NCBI GenBank assembly: GCA_018819065.1
Contig: JAHJQL010000086.1
Coordinates: 1-33,781, forward strand
DNA from: Nanobdellota archaeon
Lineage (GTDB): Archaea; Nanobdellota; Nanobdellia; Woesearchaeales; GCA-2686295
Reading direction: 5' to 3'
DNA: 33,781 nucleotides
This document shows positions 9,817 through 19,151 of the stretch, one piece after another (the first letter of the stretch is position 1; each line of letters begins with the position of its first letter). The position numbers were made by a program, and so were the translations under genes. The notes under the pieces are model-generated. The model saw nothing but the letters and a program-made list of their open reading frames with translations, made no database searches and had not been told where the DNA came from.

Positions 9817-10643
9817 TTTGTAAACATGTTTGTTATGTTGTCCAAGAGGTTTTTGTTCTCTTTCTTTTTATCAGGCAGTGTTTGTTTTGGTGCTTCTTCC
9901 TCTTTTTTTGTGCTTTCTTCTTGTTCTGCAAGCGTCTTTTTTGCTGTTTCTATCTGTTTTAGTATGTCTGATAGCTTGTCAATATTAACGCCTTGAAATA
10001 ACAGTTTTAATTTCTGGTTTGTCTCCATCTCTTTTTTTACTTGTTCAGGGTTGTTTATGATAGCTTCTTTTAGCTGAGGGTTTTGGTCTATTATCTTTGC
10101 AAGGTCGTCTTTGTTTGGTGGTTGAGCTAACACTTTTCCTTCTTGTTGTAATTGTGATTGCATCATCTTTGTAAGGCTTGATTTGAGGGGCTCTAGTAGC
10201 TCGTCTTGAGAAATATTTTTTGTAGGCGGGTTGAAATTGTCTAGTCCATCTCCATTATCTCTAGGTATTATGTGGAATAGGAAGTGTGGGCTTTGCTGGC
10301 CTGCAACCCCTCCGTTTGCTATGAATATAGTGGTTTTTGTTGATGGAACACCCTGCTTTACACCCCTAGACAAGTACTTGACATTTTTAAAGATGTGAGA
10401 AAGAGTTTCTTGAGGGATTAACGGCATTATTTGTGTGTGTTTCTTTGGCATTACAAGAATGTGTCCCTTGACTGCAGGATATATATCTAGTATAGCCATC
10501 ATTTTGTCATCTTCATAGACTTTGTGTGACGGAACTTCTCCTGCCATTATCTTGCAAAAAACGCAGTTCTTCTTTTGTAGTTCTGCAACCTGCTCTGGGC
10601 TCATGTTTTGTTGTTCTTCTTCAGTTGGCTCAGAATCACTCAT
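9813..10643 (-). CDS. HIT domain protein with coiled-coil C-terminal extension, degenerate triad
   Basis: 'CVFCKIMAGEVPSHKVYEDDKMMAILDIYPAVKGHILVMPKKH', 'SPHFLFHIIPR'. Confidence 0.9.
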   Translation of the reverse strand: MSDSEPTEEEQQNMSPEQVAELQKKNCVFCKIMAGEVPSHKVYEDDKMMAILDIYPAVKGHILVMPKKHTQIMPLIPQETLSHIFKNVKYLSRGVKQGVPSTKTTIFIANGGVAGQQSPHFLFHIIPRDNGDGLDNFNPPTKNISQDELLEPLKSSLTKMMQSQLQQEGKVLAQPPNKDDLAKIIDQNPQLKEAIINNPEQVKKEMETNQKLKLLFQGVNIDKLSDILKQIETAKKTLAEQEESTKKEEEAPKQTLPDKKKENKNLLDNITNMFTK

Positions 10644-10742
10644 ATATTTATCTTTTGTGAATTGGTATATAAAATTTTTGCATTGATAAGAATTAATTGA
10701 TTGTTGTGTCTATCTAGAACTAGAAAATGATTTTTTGTTTGT

Positions 10743-10850
10743 TCAGACTTTTCCTGCTACGTGAAAACTTTTTTTTATCACTGCATCCATTGGTAACTCG
10801 TTAAGCTCATCTTCGCTGTATATCTTTCCTGACTCGTCTTTGTAAATCAT
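10743..10850 (-). CDS. Micro-ORF, 35 aa (MIYKDESGKIYSEDELNELPMDAVIKKSFHVAGKV)
   Basis: ATG 6 nt after the stop of the upstream micro-ORF; shares DESGxxY-x-E core with neighbouring micro-ORFs. Confidence 0.5.
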   Translation of the reverse strand: MIYKDESGKIYSEDELNELPMDAVIKKSFHVAGKV

Positions 10851-10856
10851 TTACAC

Positions 10857-10913
10857 TCACTCGTCTTCGTCTTCTTCGTACAGAAAGCCTGACTCATCTA
10901 TTCTCCAAGTCAT
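10857..10913 (-). CDS. Micro-ORF, 18 aa (MTWRIDESGFLYEEDEDE)
   Basis: Paralogous to the 11084-11146 micro-ORF with synonymous codon differences; AGGGG upstream and TATA-like ATATAAATAA at 10961-10970 (minus). Confidence 0.6.
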   Translation of the reverse strand: MTWRIDESGFLYEEDEDE

Positions 10914-11001
10914 ATAATCCCCTTTATTCTTTTAACCCCTAATTTATCTAATTGTTTTTGTTATTTATATTTTTTTTGTTTTCAAAACGTACTTAACTCT
11001 A

Positions 11002-11082
11002 TCATCTTAGCAGCCCTATGTCATTTGGGCTTTCTATTTCTTTATTTGATAGTTGCGGCTTTTCAAGCAAAGGACACTCCAC
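11002..11082 (-). CDS. Micro-ORF, 26 aa, GTG start (MECPLLEKPQLSNKEIESPNDIGLLR)
   Basis: GTG one nucleotide after the stop of the 11084-11146 micro-ORF; uninterrupted frame; plausible composition. Confidence 0.35.
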   Translation of the reverse strand: MECPLLEKPQLSNKEIESPNDIGLLR

Positions 11083-11083
11083 T

Positions 11084-11146
11084 TTAATCTTCATCCTCTT
11101 CAAATTCCTCGTACAAAAAACCACTATTATCTATCTTCCAAGACAT
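11084..11146 (-). CDS. Micro-ORF, 20 aa (MSWKIDNSGFLYEEFEEDED)
   Basis: Strong Shine-Dalgarno GGAGGT 5 nt before ATG; paralog at 10857-10913. Confidence 0.62.
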   Translation of the reverse strand: MSWKIDNSGFLYEEFEEDED

Positions 11147-11270
11147 TTTGTACCTCCTATTTTTTTTTGGGGTAAAAACTAACAAGTTTCTTAATTCTTA
11201 ATCTAATTATCTCCCCCAATTGTGTGATGTAAAACTTTATATATATATTTTTTCCACACCTTATGTATAT

Positions 11271-11290
11271 ATATGTGAATATTCACATAT
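11271..11290. promoter_or_regulatory. Perfect 20-bp palindrome ATATGTGAATATTCACATAT; candidate operator
   Basis: Read directly; lies 5' of TATA-like gatatataaata and ATG at 11331; a second IR ACACCTTAT (11256-11264)/ATAAGGTGT (11308-11316) surrounds it. Confidence 0.6.
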
Positions 11291-11330
11291 TTTCAAAAGA
11301 TATATAAATAAGGTGTCTTTGCCATATTTT

Positions 11331-12302
11331 ATGCTTAGAAAAATAGTTCAACACGGACCGTCGACGATGACTGTTTCTCTCCCGACTAAATGGGTTAAGA
11401 AGAATGGTGTTCAAAAAGGGGATGAAGTAAACCTTGAGGAAGAAAACAACAGAATAATTGTGGGTGTCAACAAAAGCTCAAGGAAAAGACTGGCTGAAAT
11501 AGATATAACAGGGCTTAGCAGATCAGCAATCATGTTTTATCTCAGAAGCATATACAGGCAAGGTTATGATGAGGTAGTTATTCACTTCAAGAATCCGAAG
11601 ACGATTTATTATGATTTGAAAAAAGAGGAGAAGGTCATATCAGTAATTCACCAGGAAATAAACAGGTTGATTGGATTTGAAGTGACGCAGCAAAGAGAAG
11701 ACTTTTGTGTGATAAAAGACCTTTCAGGTCCAAGTGAAGGAAAACTTGACATAATAATAAAGAGGATTTTGTTTTTGTTAAAAGACGCAATTGATGACTC
11801 GGTTGAAGCAATTAAGAATAAGAATTATGATAAACTAGAAACTATTGAAGAGAAGCATGATACAATAACCAAGTTTATAAGTTATTGTCTGAGAATGTTT
11901 AACAAGCGACCAGATTCATCACCTGAGAATATTCACGGCCTGTATCACATCCTGTGCAGCTTAGATGTAGCAACAGACACCATAAAATACTTTGCAAGAT
12001 ATGTTATTCGCCAAAAACCTGCTTTCTCCAAAAAAAGCATCTTAATATTAGAAAACTTAAGAGGACTCAGCAGCTATACTCGCGAAATATTGTTTGACCT
12101 TAATTTGAATAAAGTCATTGAATTCATGAAGTTAAGGGCTGATACAAAGGACTTGCTTGATGAATTGATGATTGAAGGAAAAAAGAAAGATGTCAGCCTA
12201 GTATTTTATTTAGCGTCTATGCTTGAGCTTATGAGAGATTTAATAGAGGCAAAAATGAGTATAACTCCTCCAAAGAATACTAGGGAAATAAGTGAGGAGT
12301 AA
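11331..12302 (+). CDS. AbrB-like DNA-binding domain fused to PhoU domain (phosphate uptake regulator-type)
   Basis: Start set to ATG 11331 (in frame with ORF 11220), 'MLRKIVQHGPSTMTVSLPTKWVKKNGVQKGDEVNLEEENNRIIV' AbrB-type hairpin; helical PhoU-like remainder. Confidence 0.88.
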   Translation: MLRKIVQHGPSTMTVSLPTKWVKKNGVQKGDEVNLEEENNRIIVGVNKSSRKRLAEIDITGLSRSAIMFYLRSIYRQGYDEVVIHFKNPKTIYYDLKKEEKVISVIHQEINRLIGFEVTQQREDFCVIKDLSGPSEGKLDIIIKRILFLLKDAIDDSVEAIKNKNYDKLETIEEKHDTITKFISYCLRMFNKRPDSSPENIHGLYHILCSLDVATDTIKYFARYVIRQKPAFSKKSILILENLRGLSSYTREILFDLNLNKVIEFMKLRADTKDLLDELMIEGKKKDVSLVFYLASMLELMRDLIEAKMSITPPKNTREISEE

Positions 12303-12345
12303 ACTTCTAAAGTTTTTTAAAATAGTAGTTTTTCTCATTAACAGG

Positions 12346-14028
12346 ATGAAAAAGTATTTTGAGGAGCTCATTAGCTTCATAAAAAAAGAGAAGCCAAGTA
12401 AGCGTCAGTTAAACAATGTAAAGATTGCTCTATGTTCTAAATATAAAGTGAAGAAGATACCTACAGATATAGAGGTTTTGTGCAATGCAGAAAAAGATGA
12501 TGTTGAGTTTTTAAACAAGTATCTCATGACGAAACCAACGAGAACTATAAGTGGGGTTGCTGTAATTGCTATTATGAGTGCACCACATGCTTGTCCACAT
12601 GGAAAATGCATATATTGTCCGGGCGGAATAGGCAGTTTTTTTGGAGATGTTCCACAATCATACACTGGAAGAGAACCATCAACTATGCGTGGAATAAGAA
12701 ATGATTATGATTCGTACAGAGTTGTTTTTAATCGATTGGAGCAGTACATTGTTTTAGGACAAAACCCACAAAAAGCAGAAATAATAATTATGGGCGGCAC
12801 GTTTCCTTCTTTTGACAAACAATATAAGGAAGAATTCGTAAATTATATTTTCAAAGCGATGAATGATTTTTCAAGGGAGTTTTACAAAGAGGGAAAAATA
12901 GATATACAAAAATTCAGAGATTTTTTTGAACTGCCAGGAACAGTTAAGGATAAAGAGAGAGAAAACAAGATAAAAAAGAAAGTGTTGGCATTGAAGAAAA
13001 AAAACCTTAAAACTTTAGAGCAGGAAAAAAAGCTAAATGAAACCTCTCAGATAAGATGCGTTGGACTAACTATTGAGACAAAGCCTGACTGGGGTCTTTT
13101 AGAGCAAGGAAATGAGATGCTTGAATTTGGGTGCACAAGGGTGGAGCTTGGAATACAGACAGTTTATGACAGCGTTTTGAAGAAGATAAACCGAGGACAC
13201 GGACTAAAAGAATCTATCCAGAGCATTAGAACATTAAAGGATCTTGGATTTAAACTTAATTTTCACATAATGCCGGGTCTTCCAGGAGTTAGCATTAAAC
13301 AAGACTTGGAATCATTAAAGACTGTTTTTGATAACTCTGATTTTCAGCCAGATATGCTTAAAATCTATCCGACCCTAATTATGGCTGGCACACCACTATT
13401 TGAAATGTACAAAAAAGGATTGTACAAACCAATGGAAACTAAAGATGCTGCAAAATTAATCGTTGAAACTAAAAGATTCATCCCAAAATACTGCAGAATT
13501 ATGAGGATACAAAGAGATATCCCTACAAACGCAACAAAAGGAGGAGTTGACAAAACAAACCTGCGGCAGTATGTTCAAGTTCTTCAAAAAAAAGAAGACG
13601 TAAAATGTAATTGCATCAGATGCAGAGAAATTAAAGGCGAAAAAATAGTTGGCGCTGTTAGTTTTGAAATAATTGAATACAATGCATCTCGCGGAAAAGA
13701 ATTTTTTATCTCACTAGTTGACAAAGCCGATAATCTTGTTGGTTTTTGTAGGCTGAGGTTTCCAAGCCAATCTTTAAGAGCAGAGATTACTAAAACTAGC
13801 GCTATCATAAGAGAACTTCATGTATATGGAACTGCAATTGCACTTGGAGAAACAGGAGTTGTTCAGCACAAAGGATTTGGCAAGCGATTACTGGAAGAAG
13901 CAGAGAAGATTGCAAGAAAACACAAAAAAAACAAGCTTTTAGTCATAAGCGGAGTTGGAGTTAAAGAATATTATAAGAAGTTTGGTTACGTCGATGATGG
14001 ACCTTATGTGAGCAAAAACATTCAGTAG
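12346..14028 (+). CDS. elp3: Elp3 family tRNA U34 modification enzyme (radical SAM plus GNAT)
   Basis: 'APHACPHGKCIYCPGG' radical SAM cysteines; C-terminal GNAT 'VVQHKGFGKRLLEEAEKIARK'. Confidence 0.96.
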   Translation: MKKYFEELISFIKKEKPSKRQLNNVKIALCSKYKVKKIPTDIEVLCNAEKDDVEFLNKYLMTKPTRTISGVAVIAIMSAPHACPHGKCIYCPGGIGSFFGDVPQSYTGREPSTMRGIRNDYDSYRVVFNRLEQYIVLGQNPQKAEIIIMGGTFPSFDKQYKEEFVNYIFKAMNDFSREFYKEGKIDIQKFRDFFELPGTVKDKERENKIKKKVLALKKKNLKTLEQEKKLNETSQIRCVGLTIETKPDWGLLEQGNEMLEFGCTRVELGIQTVYDSVLKKINRGHGLKESIQSIRTLKDLGFKLNFHIMPGLPGVSIKQDLESLKTVFDNSDFQPDMLKIYPTLIMAGTPLFEMYKKGLYKPMETKDAAKLIVETKRFIPKYCRIMRIQRDIPTNATKGGVDKTNLRQYVQVLQKKEDVKCNCIRCREIKGEKIVGAVSFEIIEYNASRGKEFFISLVDKADNLVGFCRLRFPSQSLRAEITKTSAIIRELHVYGTAIALGETGVVQHKGFGKRLLEEAEKIARKHKKNKLLVISGVGVKEYYKKFGYVDDGPYVSKNIQ

Positions 14029-14086
14029 TTACTAATTAGTGGTTAAATTAATAAAATTTATAAATAATTAAGTTCTCTTAAACAAT

Positions 14087-15580
14087 ATGAAACTTATAAA
14101 AGTGTCAACCTCAGGCACAGAATACATTCCAAGAGACCGATTCAACAGAGGAGAAAAAGGCTTGCAGATGCTTGTTTCTAAAAACCTAAAGACTGTTTTT
14201 AATACAAATCTGGTTGGAAACGAGGTATGGATCAACTTTGGAAAGAAGTCAATCAGACGACCTAATTTTAAAAAAATTGATGGACGAATAGATAGTCTTG
14301 GCGTAACAGATAAAGGAGTTCCAGTCATTATAGAATTTAAGGAGCGGAAAGGAAAAAACATTCTAAATCAAGTATTGTCATACTCTACATGGATGTTGTA
14401 CAAGCAAGACAGTGTTGAAAAATACTTTAAGTTTCAGGCAAAAAAAGGGGCTTTTGACCCGTATATAGCACCAAACTTTGATTACAAGCCAAAAATAATA
14501 ATGGTTGCAGAGGATTATAACATTCATGACTTAACAGCTGCATCTATGATAAGGGATGATGTGGAGATAAGCTACAAAAAATATGAGTTGTTCACAACCA
14601 GAAAACAGAGGTTTCTGCACATATTTGACTCTGCACAGCTAAAATGGGTTATGCAAAGTGTGAAGCATTCAAGAGGAAACAAAAGTGACTATCCTGTTCA
14701 CAACATTGGTGACTTGAATGGATTTTTTGTAGAAAATAATGGTATTTTAACTGCGACATCATCTGAACCACTAGACGAACTGCCACTTTCAATTGATGAT
14801 ATAATAGAAAAAGAAGCAAAAAACCTATTTGACCTATCAACACTTGTCAAGCAGAAGAAGACAAAATATGGATGCATACAAGGTTTAGGAGTGGAAAATA
14901 ATGGACGAGCATCATTAATCCTTCATTCCCACGACACTGAGGATCTTATAGACTACGCTCTCATACAGGCGGACTGGCTTTCAAAAAAAGTTGGGCAGAT
15001 AAACGGAAAAGAGATAAACTGGAACAGAAAAGATCACCGATTAATTCTTGTTTGTGATGATGACCTTTCTGAAAGGGAAAAAGACATCATTGACGAGCTT
15101 GAGTATCATAAGGAAGGTGTGATGAACCAATTTGTTTTTGAACCAAGATGGCTGACGCACCAAACAGCAGATGATGAACACTACTTAATAGTTGGAAGGA
15201 CATTCCTGCACAGGATGATGCACACATACCCAGGAATTGGAAACGTCTACAGCATGGACTCATACACCGGAGAATTCAGAGACAGAAAACTAGTGCGTGT
15301 TTTTTCTGTTCTTAGAAAAGAAATCACAAACCTTGGAAAAGAGATAAATGAAGGTTTTTACAATAAGCATGGAGTAACATATGCTTGTCCAAATCAGTTT
15401 GTCATAATAGAGCCAAGAAAAGAATTCATAAGTGTGAAGATACCAAGCGGCTTAAAAAATGCTTCATTACCCGAACATATGCGTGTAGAAGGAAACAATA
15501 GGTTTAGGATATATGATGTTGAAGATATCTCTGAAGGGATGAAAATTATTCAGAAAGCTTACGAGGAGAACTGTCCCTAA
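14087..15580 (+). CDS. PD-(D/E)XK nuclease-like protein (DUF91/NucS-like N-terminus; DUF5655-like C-terminus)
   Basis: 'GRIDSLGVTDKGVPVIIEFKER' gives D...ExK; C-terminus 'FVIIEPRKEFISVKIPSG...YDVEDISEGMKIIQKAYEEN' resembles DUF5655. Confidence 0.6.
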   Translation: MKLIKVSTSGTEYIPRDRFNRGEKGLQMLVSKNLKTVFNTNLVGNEVWINFGKKSIRRPNFKKIDGRIDSLGVTDKGVPVIIEFKERKGKNILNQVLSYSTWMLYKQDSVEKYFKFQAKKGAFDPYIAPNFDYKPKIIMVAEDYNIHDLTAASMIRDDVEISYKKYELFTTRKQRFLHIFDSAQLKWVMQSVKHSRGNKSDYPVHNIGDLNGFFVENNGILTATSSEPLDELPLSIDDIIEKEAKNLFDLSTLVKQKKTKYGCIQGLGVENNGRASLILHSHDTEDLIDYALIQADWLSKKVGQINGKEINWNRKDHRLILVCDDDLSEREKDIIDELEYHKEGVMNQFVFEPRWLTHQTADDEHYLIVGRTFLHRMMHTYPGIGNVYSMDSYTGEFRDRKLVRVFSVLRKEITNLGKEINEGFYNKHGVTYACPNQFVIIEPRKEFISVKIPSGLKNASLPEHMRVEGNNRFRIYDVEDISEGMKIIQKAYEENCP

Positions 15581-16811
15581 TTTTCTTTATCACAATCCTT
15601 TCTATATATTTCTCTCCAACTTCTTCTATGAAGAACGACATTCCATCTATCTTTATTTTTTTCCCTCTGGCAGGCATTCCTTGATTATAATCTATTAAAT
15701 AATCACTTATAGTCTTAAAGTTAATTGGTATATTCACATGAAAAAAAGATTTTATATAAGCAGGAGCTGTTTCTCCATCAACTAGTATCACTTTTTTACT
15801 CAGCCTCATTATTTTGTTAGGAGTCACATCAGATTCGTCAATTATCTCTCCGACGAGTTCTTCAAGTAAATCCTCAATTGTTACAAGTCCAACAACTTTT
15901 TTATGTTTATTTCTAACTATTGCTATGTGTGTATGCATCTCCTGAAATATCTTGAATATGTCATCAAGCATTAAATTTGATTGTATAAATAATGGATTTA
16001 CACCAATCTCTCTTAATTTTAAATCATGATCTTTATCATTTACTGCTTCAAAAATGTCTTTAATATTTACAACACCTATTATTTTGTTGATTGATTTTTC
16101 ATAAAGTGGTATTCTTGAATAAAGACTTCCTGCAACAAGAGGAACAGCTTCTTTTACTTTCATATCACCATTCAAACAAAACATTTCCTTATTTGGCGTC
16201 ATAACTTCTTTTGCAGCAATATCATCAAATTTTAACACGTTTTTTAACAGCTTTTTTTCATCTTTGTCAATGGTCTTATCTTCAAAACCCATGTCAAAAG
16301 CCATCTTTAATTCTTCTTCTGTTAATCGTAGTTTTTTCTTTTTGTGACCTCCAAAAGTTTTCAATAACATGTGTGCAATCCATTCAAGGAATATAACTAT
16401 TGGCGAAAGTATCTTACTAAGAATAAGAATTGGTTTTGCAACATTTAAAGCAATATTTTCATAATGCGTTGTTGCATATGCTTTAGGTGTTATTTCTCCT
16501 ATTACAAGGACTAGAAAAGTCATTACACCTATTGCTATTCCTGCGCCAGTTGATCCAAACAAGCTTATTGCAACAACGCTTGCAAGAACAGATGCAGAAA
16601 TATTCACAATATTATTACCTATCAGAATGGTTATTATCATCTTTCGAGGATCTTTTTTTAATTCCTCAAGAGCAATTGCACCACTTTTTTTCTGTTTAAT
16701 AAGAGTTCTAAGTTTTAAACGACTTACACTAACTAATGCTACTTCAACTCCTGAAAAGAATGCTGAGAGCAACAACAATATTATCAATAAAAAAATAGTC
16801 CAAAAGAGCAT
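15546..16811 (-). CDS. CNNM/CorC (hemolysin C) family protein: DUF21 plus CBS pair plus CorC C-terminal domain
   Basis: 'ALVSVSRLKLRTLIKQKKSGA', 'VMTPNKEMF', 'SRIPLYEKSINKIIGVVNIKDI', 'GLVTIEDLLEELVGEIIDE'. Confidence 0.93.
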   Translation of the reverse strand: MLFWTIFLLIILLLLSAFFSGVEVALVSVSRLKLRTLIKQKKSGAIALEELKKDPRKMIITILIGNNIVNISASVLASVVAISLFGSTGAGIAIGVMTFLVLVIGEITPKAYATTHYENIALNVAKPILILSKILSPIVIFLEWIAHMLLKTFGGHKKKKLRLTEEELKMAFDMGFEDKTIDKDEKKLLKNVLKFDDIAAKEVMTPNKEMFCLNGDMKVKEAVPLVAGSLYSRIPLYEKSINKIIGVVNIKDIFEAVNDKDHDLKLREIGVNPLFIQSNLMLDDIFKIFQEMHTHIAIVRNKHKKVVGLVTIEDLLEELVGEIIDESDVTPNKIMRLSKKVILVDGETAPAYIKSFFHVNIPINFKTISDYLIDYNQGMPARGKKIKIDGMSFFIEEVGEKYIERIVIKKIRDSSPRKLSE

Positions 16812-16869
16812 TTCTTAAAACACCTTAAAGAGTAGTACTTTATCGTTGTATATAAACTTTAGGTATATT

Positions 16870-17214
16870 CTATGCATAAACCATCACTCCTATGATGACT
16901 AGCAAATCTAAAACAATCCAAAGAAGATTCATTATTATTATAGGTTTTTCTTTGTGCAAAAAACCATACATAAGCCAAATAAGAGCACACAACATATAAG
17001 CAATCCATGAAACAACTGATATTCCTTGAGCATTCTTATCAATCCAGATAATCATTACTTGTGGCAATGTCATTATCGGCGCAAATATGCTTGCCGCGTA
17101 GACAAGTTTATCCATTATTCTCTTAGTCTTGTCTGGATGAGGATATTCTTCGTGCTTTTGATGTATTATTTGTCGTCTGTGCAAGTGGTGCATTCCGGAT
17201 GTTTCGTGAAGCAT
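16870..17214 (-). CDS. PQ-loop/SemiSWEET-like small membrane protein
   Basis: Three TM segments, 'TLPQVMIIW..NAQGISVVSWIAYMLCALIWLMYGF'. Confidence 0.75.
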   Translation of the reverse strand: MLHETSGMHHLHRRQIIHQKHEEYPHPDKTKRIMDKLVYAASIFAPIMTLPQVMIIWIDKNAQGISVVSWIAYMLCALIWLMYGFLHKEKPIIIMNLLWIVLDLLVIIGVMVYA

Positions 17215-17301
17215 GATAAAATTATTAGAAATAAATAGTTAATAAACTTATCGAAAAAAATAAACAAATATTTTTAAAAAAACACATTTTATTTCTTAAT
17301 C

Positions 17302-18261
17302 ATGCTTGAATCTATTCCTCAAAGGATTGAACTTAAAGACAAGTTTGTTGAGCGCTACAAGATTATCTTTGGAGCGGATTATGATGAATTCATCAAGTAC
17401 TCTTCATCTTACATAAGAAAATCTGTTCGTGTGAACACTTTAAAGATTTCAGTTTCCGAATTGAAAAAACGACTTAGTGCAAATTGGGATTTAGAGCAAG
17501 TTCCCTGGTGCAAGGAAGGTTTTTGGATTAAATACAGAGATGAAAAAAGGTTTGATATTGGAAACACTCCAGAGCATCAGCTTGGATATATCTACGTTCA
17601 GGACGCTGCAAGCATGATCCCAGCTGTTGTTCTTGCACCAAAACCGGGCGAAGTTGTTCTTGATATGTGCGCTGCACCTGGAAGCAAAACAACTCAGCTT
17701 GCTCAGTACATGAAAAATAAGGGTGTGCTTGTTGCTAATGACATAAAAGGCGACCGTCTTAAGGCTCTTGGTATAAATATTCAGAGATGTGGAGTTAGTA
17801 ATACGGTGGTTACTCAGCAACAAGGTAATTATTACAGGAACTTGGAGTTTGACAGGGTGCTTGTTGATGCTCCTTGTAGTGGTACTGGAACTATAAGGCG
17901 TAGCTTAAAGGTGCTTAAGATGTGGGGTCCTCACCTAGTTCGTAAGATGTCTGGCATTCAAAGACAATTAATAGAGGCTGGCTTTTTGGCTTTAAAGCCC
18001 GGCGGCAACATGGTTTATTCCACATGTACACAGGAACCTGAGGAGAACGAAGCTGTTGTTTCTCACCTGTTAAGAAGGCATCAAAGCGCGAAGCTTGAAG
18101 ATATAAAATTAAACATAAAGAGACGAGAACCGATTCTAGAGTTTGAAAATCTTAACATCAACCCTAAAGTTAAAAAGTGTTTGAGAATAGCCCCGCAGGA
18201 TAATGACACCGAGGGATTTTTTGTAGCAAAGATTACGAAAAACTCTAAAATTAAAACATAA
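17302..18261 (+). CDS. NOL1/NOP2/Sun family RNA m5C methyltransferase
   Basis: 'VLDMCAAPGSKTTQLA', 'DAPCSGTGT', 'YSTCTQEPEENE'. Confidence 0.95.
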   Translation: MLESIPQRIELKDKFVERYKIIFGADYDEFIKYSSSYIRKSVRVNTLKISVSELKKRLSANWDLEQVPWCKEGFWIKYRDEKRFDIGNTPEHQLGYIYVQDAASMIPAVVLAPKPGEVVLDMCAAPGSKTTQLAQYMKNKGVLVANDIKGDRLKALGINIQRCGVSNTVVTQQQGNYYRNLEFDRVLVDAPCSGTGTIRRSLKVLKMWGPHLVRKMSGIQRQLIEAGFLALKPGGNMVYSTCTQEPEENEAVVSHLLRRHQSAKLEDIKLNIKRREPILEFENLNINPKVKKCLRIAPQDNDTEGFFVAKITKNSKIKT

Positions 18262-18295
18262 AACCTTTATACATTCATAAATAGAAGTTATCTTT

Positions 18296-19078
18296 TTATT
18301 TTATATATTTTGGAAGCTTGATTATCAGGTGTGTTCCTTCTTCTTCGCTTGTCTTCATATCTATTGTTCCTTTATGTGCTTCTACAAATAGTTTGGCGTG
18401 GTATGTTCCAAGGCCTGTTCCGCCGACTGTACTGTATGATTCAAAAAAGTTTTTCCTTATTTTTTCTGGAACGGCTCCTTTGTTATGTATATTAAATGCA
18501 TAGTATTCTCCTTCTTCTTTAGCACTGATTGTTATCTTGCTGTTTTCAGGAGCTGCCTTGCACGCGTTACTTATCAGATTTGAAAAAACTGTTTCTATTC
18601 TGACTTCTTCTCCTTTATATTTTTGCATCTCTTCTCTGTTAATGTTTTCATCAAGCTTGTATTCAACAGTTATGTTTTTCTTCTTGAGGTCTGGTATGTG
18701 CAATCTTATGGATGTTTCTACGGTTTTTTCAAGGTTAAATTCAATTGGTCTTAGTTGATATTTTCCTCTTTCTATGGCTGCAACATCTAGTGAATTATTA
18801 ACCATGTATAGCATTGATTTTGTACTGTTTTTTATTATATTATAAAACTCTATTTTTTCATCTGGAGTGAGTTGTTTTTCATCTTCTATAAGAACATCCA
18901 CGTATCCTGCTATGTTTTGCAGTGGTCTTCTGAAGTGGTGCCTGTCTTCTGATATGCTCTCTTTGTACATGGTAACTGTTTCAACTACTTTGTTTACTGT
19001 TTTACTATCTGGGAATTCTTCTTTTAGTTTTTTTAGTAAATCGTTTAAGTTTTCTGTTTCATATGCCACAATAAACAC
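18296..19078 (-). CDS. Soluble histidine-kinase-like protein
   Basis: H-box-like 'DRHHFRRPLQNI', N-box 'VFSNLISNACKAAP', G-box 'GGTGLGTYHAKLFVEAHKG'; no TM segment evident. Confidence 0.85.
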   Translation of the reverse strand: MFIVAYETENLNDLLKKLKEEFPDSKTVNKVVETVTMYKESISEDRHHFRRPLQNIAGYVDVLIEDEKQLTPDEKIEFYNIIKNSTKSMLYMVNNSLDVAAIERGKYQLRPIEFNLEKTVETSIRLHIPDLKKKNITVEYKLDENINREEMQKYKGEEVRIETVFSNLISNACKAAPENSKITISAKEEGEYYAFNIHNKGAVPEKIRKNFFESYSTVGGTGLGTYHAKLFVEAHKGTIDMKTSEEEGTHLIIKLPKYIK

Positions 19079-19151
19079 CTTTGTAACTATTAAGTGATAA
19101 AAAGATGGAGAACTATTATATAAATCCTTCTATAATAAAAAGAAGAATTAT

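Noticed and set aside
11220-11330. Upstream extension (MCDVKLYIYIFS...) of the AbrB-PhoU ORF
   Set aside because: Region contains the palindrome and TATA-like box; ATG at 11331 begins the recognisable AbrB domain.
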